From Propionibacterium sp. (GTDB lineage Bacteria > Actinomycetota > Actinomycetes > Propionibacteriales > Propionibacteriaceae), in contig DUOB01000065.1 of assembly GCA_012839035.1 (NCBI GenBank), positions 1-41,005 on the forward strand: 41,005 bases of DNA, written 5' to 3'. The position numbers and the translations under genes are program-made. The notes under the pieces are model-generated. The model had not been told where the DNA came from. It was given only the letters and a program-made list of their open reading frames with translations, and made no database searches. Position 1 is the stretch's first letter. Each line of letters begins with the position of its first letter. This document shows, piece by piece, positions 15,904 to 22,294 of this stretch.

Positions 15904-16734
15904 TCAGGGCCGTGACGCGGCGACGGGCTCCATCGGGACAAAAGTCTCCGCGTTGACCTCGCGTACCCACTGGCCCTTGATCGCCCGCCATCCCTCATCG
16001 TCCAGGCCGCGGCGCCAGTAGGGCGAGCAGGACAGGTCGTCCGGATGCACGATCTCGTTCTGGAGAAGCACCCGGCGTACTGCCCGGGTGGCTGCGGCCT
16101 CGCCGTGCACGAAGGCGCTCACGCGACCGTGGGGCCGGGGGAGCGCTGCCACTGAGTCGGCCAGGAGATCGTCCAGGTCGTCCCGGCCGGACCGGTGGAT
16201 CCAGTGCACGCTCAGCGCGCCGGGGGAGTCGAGCGGGATCTCGCCGGTCACGTCCTCGACTTCGGCAACGACGGTGACCGGCTTGCCAGCAGGCACGCGC
16301 GCAGCGCACACGGCAATCGCCGGCAGCGCGCTCTCGTCGCCGACGAACAGGTAGGAATCCGCATCAGGGTCAGGGGAGTAACCGTCGGCAGGTCCGCGGA
16401 ACTGCAGACGGTCGCCCGGCTTGGCGTGGAGAGCCCAGCGGCCCGCGTACCCCACCTCTCCATGCACGGCAATGTCCAGCGTCAACTCGCGACGGTCCGG
16501 ATCCCAGGAGCGGACCGTGATCCGGCGGGGGAATGGTCGCTGTTCCCGCGGGAGGCTGCGGACCTCGTCAACGTCGAAAGGGGCACTGTAGGGCGCCTCG
16601 TCCGGGAGGAAGAAGCAATTGAGGTACGCGTCCGCGGACTGGGGTGCCTCGAATCCTTCGAGTCCCGCGCCGCCGAGCACGACGCGTACCAACTGCGGAG
16701 TCAAGCGCTCTGTGCTGACAACTTCTCCGTGCAT
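15904..16734 (-). CDS. Siderophore-interacting protein (FAD-dependent ferric-siderophore reductase, ViuB/SIP type)
   Basis: A 276-residue flavoprotein of the SIP family. It is expected to reduce or help release iron from imported ferric siderophores in the cytosol. Seen: the FAD-binding start TERLTPQLVRVVLGGAGLEGF, RRITVRSW in place of the usual R-x-Y-T-V-R motif, the YLFVGDESALPAIA NAD(P)H-domain motif, FVHGEAAATRAVRRVL and the C-terminal SPYWRRGLDDEGWRAIK, all characteristic. GGGAGG lies 5 bases before the ATG. A DtxR/IdeR-type iron box sits 101-119 bases upstream, so expression is predicted to rise in iron shortage. Between the box and the gene there is a threefold 12-bp tandem repeat in the leader. 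Confidence 0.92.
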   Translation of the reverse strand: MHGEVVSTERLTPQLVRVVLGGAGLEGFEAPQSADAYLNCFFLPDEAPYSAPFDVDEVRSLPREQRPFPRRITVRSWDPDRRELTLDIAVHGEVGYAGRWALHAKPGDRLQFRGPADGYSPDPDADSYLFVGDESALPAIAVCAARVPAGKPVTVVAEVEDVTGEIPLDSPGALSVHWIHRSGRDDLDDLLADSVAALPRPHGRVSAFVHGEAAATRAVRRVLLQNEIVHPDDLSCSPYWRRGLDDEGWRAIKGQWVREVNAETFVPMEPVAASRP

Positions 16735-16754
16735 GCGATCCTCCCGGACGTTCT

Positions 16755-16790
16755 TTTGAGGTTTGCTTTGAGGTTTGCTTTGAGGTTTGC
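16755..16790. repeat. Three perfect tandem copies of TTTGAGGTTTGC in the leader of the siderophore-interacting protein gene
   Basis: The 12-bp unit occurs at 16755-16766, 16767-16778 and 16779-16790 without a mismatch. It lies 20-56 bases upstream of the ATG, probably transcribed into the 5' leader. Perfect identity suggests recent expansion by slippage. Confidence 0.9.
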
Positions 16791-16834
16791 GCTGCCCAGC
16801 GTGAAGGCCGGGAAGACAATCGAGTAGCCTAAAG

Positions 16835-16853
16835 TTAGGTTAACCTAACCTAC
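16835..16853. promoter_or_regulatory. DtxR/IdeR-type iron box
   Basis: TTAGGTTAACCTAACCTAC agrees with the 19-bp consensus TTAGGTTAGSCTAACCTAA at all but two or three positions. It precedes the siderophore-interacting protein gene and overlaps a likely promoter (TAGGCT hexamer just downstream on the minus strand). Iron-loaded DtxR/IdeR would repress the gene. Confidence 0.85.
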
Positions 16854-17038
16854 TGAGAGTCGATGCGAGGTTCGGCGTGCCGCCAGCGGCCGCGGGTGCG
16901 GCGTGACCGTCCTCCGTGCGCGCATGGGACCATCACTCCCGGTCAAGACACAGGGCGCGGTCAGCGATCTGGTTGAACAGCAGCGCCGGTGATCGAGTCG
17001 GGTGCTGGGTTTGGGGACGCCCTTCTGAGCCTCTCCTG

Positions 17039-17066
17039 AACCTCACCCCTTAAACCTCACCCCTTA
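17039..17066. repeat. Tandem duplication of AACCTCACCCCTTA
   Basis: Two perfect adjacent copies of a 14-bp unit, 17039-17052 and 17053-17066. They precede the AT-rich segment around GATAAGCTACATTATG. No gene is linked to them. Confidence 0.9.
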
Positions 17067-17326
17067 GTCCGATAAGCTACATTATGTCATTTAGCTCTCC
17101 GTGTCCTTGGCTTTGCCTCCGTGACGGCGGCGGCTGCTGCTGCCCCGGTGTCGCGGGCGGCGAGAGGCTCGAGCGTCCTGGGCTCTCCCATCTGCACTGC
17201 ACAAAGTGCAGCAGCAGTGGACGCCACGTGAAGACCTCAACGGCTCGGCTGACCTTCAGCGATCCGCGGCGGGAAACCACCGGTGGCCACCGGACCACAG
17301 TGCTTGGGTCGTCCGCAGCAGCGTCG

Positions 17327-17436
17327 TGCCTCCCAACACGAACCACCACTTCCCAGCACGAAGCCGACTGCCCACCCCGTACACGGGGTGGGCAGTGCAG
17401 GTGATGTTGGGAGGTCGTTGTTGATGTTGGGAGGTG
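17327..17436. repeat. Repeat cluster A: two leftward and two rightward 12-bp cores around a 30-bp hairpin
   Basis: Leftward cores TGCCTCCCAACA (17327) and CACTTCCCAGCA (17347) are 20 bp apart. Rightward cores TGTTGGGAGGTC (17405) and TGTTGGGAGGTG (17425) are also 20 bp apart. At the centre, 17367-17396 forms a perfect 14-bp stem (ACTGCCCACCCCGT paired with ACGGGGTGGGCAGT) with a 2-base turn. The whole thing is thus a symmetrical element of about 110 bp. Confidence 0.8.
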
Positions 17437-17450
17437 GAGCGGAATCGCGG

Positions 17451-17669
17451 TTGCGAGTGTCCACCGCTACTGCACCCAGCGGCGCGGCGGCCGAGCGCGA
17501 ACCTCCACGACCCAGAGCCTGTCCCGGCTGGAACGGACAACACCGGGCGGTCATCGATTGTGCCCGACCGTTGTCGTACGCCGACGCCGTGGCCGTGGTC
17601 AATGCCAATCTCCGCCAGGGCTTCGATCGGGCGGCGCTCCAACTCGACCGGGCGCGTCGCCGGCCAGGG
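17451..17669 (+). pseudogene. Probable relic of a DUF559/AbiEi-like gene
   Basis: One frame reads AVIDCARPLSYADAVAVVNA followed by NLRQGFDRAALQLDRARRRP. This resembles the segment R-T-V-x-D-x-A-R-x-L-P-x-x-D-A-V-A-V-x-D-A-A-L-R found in many actinobacterial DUF559 endonuclease-like and AbiEi-like proteins. No start, no N-terminal helix-turn-helix and no C-terminal nuclease part are present; both sides run directly into repeat clusters. I see it as a gene fragment left after rearrangement. The match is by eye and short, so an accidental resemblance remains possible. Confidence 0.35.
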
Positions 17670-17709
17670 AAATGTTGTGGCCCGTCAGTGGCTGAGCCAC
17701 CCGGTCGGG

Positions 17710-17856
17710 CACTTCCCCACCCCATCGGGCACACTTCCCACCCGCTCGGGCACTTCCGAGCACGAGCTGGCTCACCCGGAGTCGGCGCAGTCCCAGGACG
17801 AGCTGCACTTCCCAACACCAACCACGACCTCCCAACATCACCTGCACTTCCCACCC
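17710..17856. repeat. Repeat cluster B, left half: six leftward cores of the CACTTCCCAACA type
   Basis: CACTTCCC-like cores begin at about 17710, 17732, 17751, 17806, 17826 (GACCTCCCAACA) and 17845. Spacing within each trio is 19-22 bp. They are the reverse complement of the cores in the 17886-18042 array, so cluster B as a whole points outward from its centre like cluster A. Confidence 0.75.
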
Positions 17857-17885
17857 CGCAGGCAGGTAGGGGGAGGTCAACTTCA

Positions 17886-18042
17886 TGTTGGGAAGTGCCA
17901 GGACATGTTGGGAAGTGGCCGGCACGTGTTGGGAAGTGACCAGCATGTGTTGGGAAGTGCCGGCACGTGTTGGGAAGTGGCCAGCACGTGTTGGGAAGTG
18001 ACCAGCACGTGTTGGGAAGTGGCCAGCACGTGTTGGGGAGTG
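17886..18042. repeat. Eight-copy array of TGTTGGGAAGTG with 20-21 bp period
   Basis: Cores start at 17886, 17906, 17927, 17948, 17968, 17989, 18010 and 18031; only the last differs (TGTTGGGGAGTG). Between cores lie 8-9 bases of the type GCCAGCAC or ACCAGCAC. The period is two turns of B-DNA, so all cores face the same side. There are no unique spacers, so it is not a CRISPR array. Confidence 0.9.
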
Positions 18043-18099
18043 ACCAGTCACGTCGCGGCGTTCCCCCACGTGGAAGCCGATCGGCTGACGATTCAGGGC

Positions 18100-19461
18100 T
18101 CACTGATGGGGCATGGGGAGTTCGACGATGACGGACGTACCCCGACCCGGGTCCGAGTCGATCTGCAACGATGCCCCGATCAGCGCGCACCGCTCGGCGA
18201 TGGACGACAGGCCGAAGTGGTCGACGTGCCCCGAGGTGAACGGTCTGTCGTCGCCGCCATCAGCGCTCTCCATCGTCACGAATCCGCGAGCGTTGTCCCC
18301 CAGCGCCGGGCGCGGATCAAATCCGATCCCGTCGTCACGCGTGGCCAGCACGACCGCACCCTCGGTACGCAACAGCGACACCTCCACGTGCGATGCCTTC
18401 GAGTGCCGCACCGCATTGGAAATCGTCTCCTGTGCAATCCGGAACAACGCCGCGGCCGCGTGGTTCGACACGTCTGCGAACGCGTCCTCGTCATCGGCCA
18501 GGAACTCGATTTCCAGCTCCGGCGCGGTCTGCACGAGCGTTTCCACCGCAGCCACGAGCCCGTGGTCGTCCAGCACCAGGGAATGGAGGCCGGTGATGGC
18601 GGCGCGGGTTTGGGAGTACGCAAGGTCGAGCAGCGAACGTGCGGCCGCGATCTGGGCCGCGGCCTGCGCGATCTGTACGCCGGCCAGTCCGACCGAATCC
18701 CCACGACCGGGCTTCACCTCGCCCCCCGGGCCAGCACTCCCCGGACCAGCACCCCCCGGACCGGCACTCCCCGGGCAAGCACCCCCCGGACCAACACCCC
18801 CCGGACCAGCACCCCCCGGCACCGCAGCTGCCACGCTCCCGAGTGACAGCTCGGCCGCGTTGAGGTGAAACGACATCGACGCGAGCGCCGTGGTGACCCC
18901 GTCATGCAGGTCGAAGGCGATCCGCCGACGCTCGGCCTCCTGGGCGGAGATCGCGGCGGCGATCAACCGATCCCGCTCCCCATGATGGGCGTCCACGGCA
19001 TCGCGCAGGTTCTCCGCCGCCAACCGCAGCCCCAACAGATCAGCTGTCGGCTGCCAGCGACCGAGGTCGTCACCGGAGAACGGCTCGGTTCGGTGCACCG
19101 CGACGACCGCCATCGTCTGTCCGTCCAGGGACCGCGCCGGCAGGCACAGCCGTGCCACCGACCCCGTCTCCCCCAGTCCCAACAGCAACCGCAGATCGGG
19201 CGAGCGCGGTGAGTCGGCAGCCATGTGGATGGCGTGCCCGTTGACCGCGACCTGCCCGACCAGGCCCTGACCGGCCGGAACGACCAGCCGCTTCTCCGCG
19301 ACGGCACGCCCGGGGAACGCCCCACCGACCCGCAGCTCGGCGCCGTCGAACAGGAACAGGATCGCCCCGGCGGCGGACAAGGCCCGCGCCCATTCGCGCG
19401 CGACCACGGACCAGACCGGCGTACCCGATCCCGTCAGCAACCCCACCAACGTCTGGCTCAC
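18100..19461 (-). CDS. GAF-containing sensor histidine kinase (NarL-partner type, HisKA_3)
   Basis: A 453-residue soluble-looking kinase. Seen: a GAF-like sensor domain (about 15-150, with SVARLCLPARSLDGQTMAVV), a dimerisation helix with phosphoacceptor His186 in IAFDLHDGV, then the ATPase domain with ETISNAVRHSKAS (N box), RDDGIGFDP (G1) and HFGLSSIAERCALIGA (G2). It phosphorylates the response regulator encoded upstream; the GTG start overlaps that gene's stop (GTGA). There are no membrane helices, so it senses a cytosolic signal. Odd features: a Gly/Pro pentapeptide repeat (214-248) inserted between the two dimerisation helices, and about 25 extra residues between G1 and G2. It lies divergent from the fbp-prk pair, which it may control. 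Confidence 0.92.
   Translation of the reverse strand: MSQTLVGLLTGSGTPVWSVVAREWARALSAAGAILFLFDGAELRVGGAFPGRAVAEKRLVVPAGQGLVGQVAVNGHAIHMAADSPRSPDLRLLLGLGETGSVARLCLPARSLDGQTMAVVAVHRTEPFSGDDLGRWQPTADLLGLRLAAENLRDAVDAHHGERDRLIAAAISAQEAERRRIAFDLHDGVTTALASMSFHLNAAELSLGSVAAAVPGGAGPGGVGPGGACPGSAGPGGAGPGSAGPGGEVKPGRGDSVGLAGVQIAQAAAQIAAARSLLDLAYSQTRAAITGLHSLVLDDHGLVAAVETLVQTAPELEIEFLADDEDAFADVSNHAAAALFRIAQETISNAVRHSKASHVEVSLLRTEGAVVLATRDDGIGFDPRPALGDNARGFVTMESADGGDDRPFTSGHVDHFGLSSIAERCALIGASLQIDSDPGRGTSVIVELPMPHQ
18722..18826. repeat. Seven 15-bp tandem repeats inside the histidine kinase gene
   Basis: Units such as CCCCCCGGACCAGCA run at 18722, 18737, 18752, 18767, 18782, 18797 and 18812. Being 15 bp, they keep frame and encode pentapeptides such as GGAGP, GGVGP and GSAGP on the minus strand. 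They fall between the two helices of the dimerisation domain. Confidence 0.9.
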
Positions 19462-20111
19462 CGGCACAGGCCTTCGCGCAGCGCGACGGCCACGGCCGAG
19501 CCGCGGTCGGACACCTCCAGCTTGCGATAGAGACCGCGGATGTGGGTCTTGACGGTGTCGTCGCTGATCACGAGCTGCCGGGCGATGGCCTTGTTGGACA
19601 GTCCATCCACCAACAAGGACAGGACCTCGGATTCCCGCTGGGTGAGCCCGCGATCGGCGCCGGGCCACACTTCACCGGCGTTGATGCGAGCTGCCGACAT
19701 CGCGACGCGGCCGGCCAGCGCCGGGTCGATCACCACGTCGCCCTCCATCACGCGGTGCAGGTGGCGGACGAGTTCGTGGGCGTCGATGCGCTTGAGGATG
19801 TACCCCGCCGCCCCCGCCCGCAGCGCCTGGAACACGTGATGTTCGTCCTCATAGGCGGTGAGCAGCACGACCTTCAACCGCGGCCGGTCGCGGTGCCAGG
19901 TGGCAACGAGGTCGATCCCGCTGCCCCGACCGATCCGCACATCGCACAGCACCAGATCGGGCTCGTGCTCGGCGACGACCGCCTCGGCGTCCGTCGTGGA
20001 CGTGGCGGTCGCGACCACGGTTACGTCCTGGGGGAAGTGGGTCAGCATGGCCTGCAGGCCATAGAGCACCATCTCGTGGTCGTCGACCAGGACGGCCCGG
20101 ATCGGCGTCAT
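19458..20111 (-). CDS. NarL/LuxR family response regulator
   Basis: A 217-residue two-domain regulator. Seen: receiver domain with acidic pair Asp10-Asp11, phosphoacceptor Asp57 in LVLCDVRIG, Thr85 and Lys107, then a LuxR-type helix-turn-helix (LTQRESEVLSLLVDGLSNKA, then DDTVKTHIRGLYRKL). It binds DNA as a dimer when phosphorylated by the coupled kinase. It is transcribed away from fbp; the region between holds two ATCACCC/GGGTGA inverted repeats that are good candidate binding sites for it. Its own gene is likely first in the operon and autoregulated. Confidence 0.93.
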   Translation of the reverse strand: MTPIRAVLVDDHEMVLYGLQAMLTHFPQDVTVVATATSTTDAEAVVAEHEPDLVLCDVRIGRGSGIDLVATWHRDRPRLKVVLLTAYEDEHHVFQALRAGAAGYILKRIDAHELVRHLHRVMEGDVVIDPALAGRVAMSAARINAGEVWPGADRGLTQRESEVLSLLVDGLSNKAIARQLVISDDTVKTHIRGLYRKLEVSDRGSAVAVALREGLCR

Positions 20112-20123
20112 GAGGCCACCCTA

Positions 20124-20177
20124 ATCACCCGGGTCGGGGTGAGTGGGCCTGTCCGGAAAATCACCCGGCTGGGTGAT
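20124..20177. promoter_or_regulatory. Two ATCACCC-GGGTGA inverted repeats between the two-component system and fbp
   Basis: ATCACCCGGCTGGGTGAT (20160-20177) is an inverted repeat with 7-bp arms and a 4-base centre. A looser copy, ATCACCC-N6-GGGTGAG, lies at 20124-20143, 36 bp away. Both lie between divergent genes, 13-66 bp from the regulator's ATG and 67-120 bp from fbp. They are candidate operators of the adjacent NarL-type regulator. Confidence 0.5.
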
Positions 20178-20243
20178 GTGGGGGTACGCGGACGTCGGAT
20201 TTCCTTGACACTCCTGATCCGTCCATCCCCCCGGAGGCCGGCC

Positions 20244-21326
20244 ATGTTGCCCGAGAAGTCCACGCTGTCACAGTTTCTGATCGAGACCCGGCGCCATCAC
20301 CCCGAGGCCGTCGGTGATCTCAACAGCCTGATCTTCGAGGTCGCCCTGGCCGTGAAACGCATCGCGGTGCGGGTGGCGCAGAACCAGTTCACCGGCGGCG
20401 AGAGCTACGGCATCACCAATGTCCAGGGCGAGCCGCAGCACCGACTCGACGCGGATGCCAACGACATCCTGCTGCGCGCCACCGAGTGGGGCGGCCAGAC
20501 CGCCGGCATCGTGTCGGAGGAGCTCGCAGCACCCCACCGGATCCCGGAGCGCTTCCAGCGCGGCAAGTACCTGCTGTGCTTCGATCCGCTCGACGGGTCC
20601 GGCAACATCGACGTCAACCTGACGGTGGGCACCGTGTTCTCGGTGCTCCGCTCCCCCCGGCCGGGCGAGCACGCGACGGTGGAGGACTTCCTGCAGCCCG
20701 GGAGCAACCAGGTGGCTGCGGGTTATGCCGTCTATGGCCCGGCGACGATGCTGGTGATCTCGGTCGGCACCGGCGTACACGGCTTCACCCTCGACCCCAC
20801 CGTCGGCGAGTTCATCCTCACCCACCCGGACATCCGCATTCCCGCCTCGCCCAACGAGTTCGCGATCAACGCGTCCAACAGCCGGTTCTGGGAACCGGGC
20901 GTACGCCGCTATGTCGAGGAGTGCCTCGCCGGCACGACCGGACCCCGCAAGGCCAACTTCAACATGCGCTGGATCGCTGCGTGCGTCGGCGAGGCCCACC
21001 GCATCCTGATGCGCGGCGGCGTCTATCTCTATCCCCAGGACCGCAAGAACGCGGCCCAGGGCGGACGGCTGCGCCTGCTCTACGAGGCCAACCCGCTCGC
21101 GTGGCTGATCGAACAGGCCGGGGGCCGCGCCTCGACCGGACGCTGCCGGATCCTCGACGTCCAGCCGACCGACATCCACCAGCGCGTCGGCCTGATCTTC
21201 GGCGACGCGGCGGAGGTGGAGCGGATCGAGGCGTACCACCGCGAGGAGGGCTGCACCGACGAGACCGAGTGCTCCGGCCGTGACATCCCGCTCTATGGCT
21301 CCCGGGGCCTGTTCCGTTCCGCCTGA
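20244..21326 (+). CDS. fbp: Class I fructose-1,6-bisphosphatase
   Basis: A 360-residue enzyme that removes the 1-phosphate from fructose-1,6-bisphosphate; in the Calvin cycle the same family serves ribulose bisphosphate regeneration. Seen: ITNVQGEPQHRLDADANDIL, GIVSEE (metal ligands), the signature FDPLDGSGNIDVN (usually GSSNIDVN, so one Ser is Gly), MRWIAACVGEAHRIL and YEANPLAWLIEQAGG. The spacing EWGGQTAGIVSEE and the C-terminal YHREEG...PLYGSRGLFR extension resemble proteobacterial and cbb-type enzymes. GGAGG lies 7 bases before the ATG. Most actinobacteria rely on the class II enzyme GlpX, so this gene beside phosphoribulokinase suggests a dedicated pathway or acquisition by transfer (inference). 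Confidence 0.94.
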   Translation: MLPEKSTLSQFLIETRRHHPEAVGDLNSLIFEVALAVKRIAVRVAQNQFTGGESYGITNVQGEPQHRLDADANDILLRATEWGGQTAGIVSEELAAPHRIPERFQRGKYLLCFDPLDGSGNIDVNLTVGTVFSVLRSPRPGEHATVEDFLQPGSNQVAAGYAVYGPATMLVISVGTGVHGFTLDPTVGEFILTHPDIRIPASPNEFAINASNSRFWEPGVRRYVEECLAGTTGPRKANFNMRWIAACVGEAHRILMRGGVYLYPQDRKNAAQGGRLRLLYEANPLAWLIEQAGGRASTGRCRILDVQPTDIHQRVGLIFGDAAEVERIEAYHREEGCTDETECSGRDIPLYGSRGLFRSA

Positions 21327-21356
21327 CCCGCAGACCCTTTTCTTGGAGGTACGCCC

Positions 21357-22241
21357 ATGTCCCAGCGCCACCCGATCATCGTGGCCACCGGTTCGTCCGG
21401 GGCCGGCACGACCACGGTCAGCCGCACGTTCCAGCAGATCTTCCACCGCGAGGGCCTCAAGGCCCATCAGGTGGAGGGCGACTCCTTCCACCGCTGGGAC
21501 CGCGCGGAGATGAAGGTGGAGATGGCCCGTGCCCACTCCGAGCACGCGATGCTGAGCCATTTCGGCCCGCAGGCGAATCTGTTCCCCGAGTTGGAGTCGC
21601 TGTTCGACACCTATGGCCGCACGGGGAGGGGGCGTACGCGCAAATATCTCCACGACGAGATCGAAGCCAAGCCCTACAACCAGAAGCCGGGGACCTTCAC
21701 GCCCTGGGAGGACATGCCGGACGACACGGACCTGCTGTTCTATGAGGGCCTGCACGGCGCGGTGGTCACCGATGAGGTGGACCTGGCGCGGCACGCGGAT
21801 CTGATCATCGGGGTCGTCCCGGTCATCAACCTGGAGTGGATCCAGAAGCTCCATCGCGACAGGTCCGCGCGCGGGTACACGACCGAGGCCGTCACCGAGA
21901 CCATCCTGCGGCGGATGAACGATTATGTGCACTACATGTGCCCGCAGTTCTCGAAGACGCACGTGAACTTCCAGCGGGTGCCCGTGGTGGACACGTCCAA
22001 CCCGTTCATCGCGCGGACCGTGCCGACGGCCGACGAATCGATGCTCGTGATCCGGTTCAACAACCCACACGGCATCGACTTCCCCTATCTCCTGTCGATG
22101 CTGCACGACTCGTTCATGTCCCGCCCGAACACGATCGTGTGCCCCGGCGGGAAGATGGAGCTCGCGATGCAGCTCATCCTCACCCCGATGGTCTGGCGGC
22201 TGCGGGAGCGCCAGCTCGCTGCCATCGCCGAGGAGGAGTGA
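21357..22241 (+). CDS. prk: Class I (bacterial) phosphoribulokinase
   Basis: A 294-residue kinase that makes ribulose-1,5-bisphosphate from ribulose-5-phosphate and ATP. Seen: P-loop GSSGAGTTTV; Arg31, Asp42, His45, Arg49 and Lys53 at the same numbers as the active-site residues of the Rhodobacter enzyme (GDSFHRWDRAEMK); Walker B-like FYEGLHG with Glu130; then KLHRDRSARGYTTEAVTETI with Lys164, Arg167 and Asp168. Length is that of the octameric class I family. It starts 30 bases behind fbp with a GGAGG ribosome site, so the two form an operon. No RuBisCO gene is in the window. Enterobacteria have a class I homologue without RuBisCO, so Calvin-cycle function is likely but not proved. Confidence 0.92.
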   Translation: MSQRHPIIVATGSSGAGTTTVSRTFQQIFHREGLKAHQVEGDSFHRWDRAEMKVEMARAHSEHAMLSHFGPQANLFPELESLFDTYGRTGRGRTRKYLHDEIEAKPYNQKPGTFTPWEDMPDDTDLLFYEGLHGAVVTDEVDLARHADLIIGVVPVINLEWIQKLHRDRSARGYTTEAVTETILRRMNDYVHYMCPQFSKTHVNFQRVPVVDTSNPFIARTVPTADESMLVIRFNNPHGIDFPYLLSMLHDSFMSRPNTIVCPGGKMELAMQLILTPMVWRLRERQLAAIAEEE

Positions 22242-22282
22242 GCGCCCGGTTCCAGCGCGCGAGAGGGGCCGCGGACGCGGCC

Positions 22283-22288
22283 TAGGGT
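22283..22288 (+). promoter_or_regulatory. -10 hexamer TAGGGT for the MATE gene
   Basis: TAGGGT ends exactly 6 bases before the ATG at 22295, and no ribosome site is present, so the transcript is probably leaderless. The gene therefore has a promoter of its own behind prk. Confidence 0.5.
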
Positions 22289-22294
22289 GAGCGC

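Larger units (their letters stand above)
16854..18099. other. 1.25-kb gene-poor stretch rich in short repeats
   Basis: No frame here has a convincing intact gene: the open frames on both strands are repeat-driven and lack ribosome sites. The stretch holds a 14-bp tandem duplication (17039), an AT-rich patch at 17069-17092 unusual for the window, two repeat clusters built on a TGTTGGGAAGTG-like core (17327-17436 and 17710-18042), a 30-bp hairpin and a probable gene relic between the clusters. It separates the iron-uptake gene from the 3' end of the histidine kinase gene. Confidence 0.8.

Noticed and set aside
17886..18042. CRISPR array
   Set aside because: The repeat unit is 20-21 bp with no unique spacers, and no cas genes are near.
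17237..18190. Open frames with repeated peptides such as PNTCWPLPNTC across the repeat clusters
   Set aside because: They are translations of the DNA repeats in whatever frame is open, without ribosome sites and without similarity outside the repeats.
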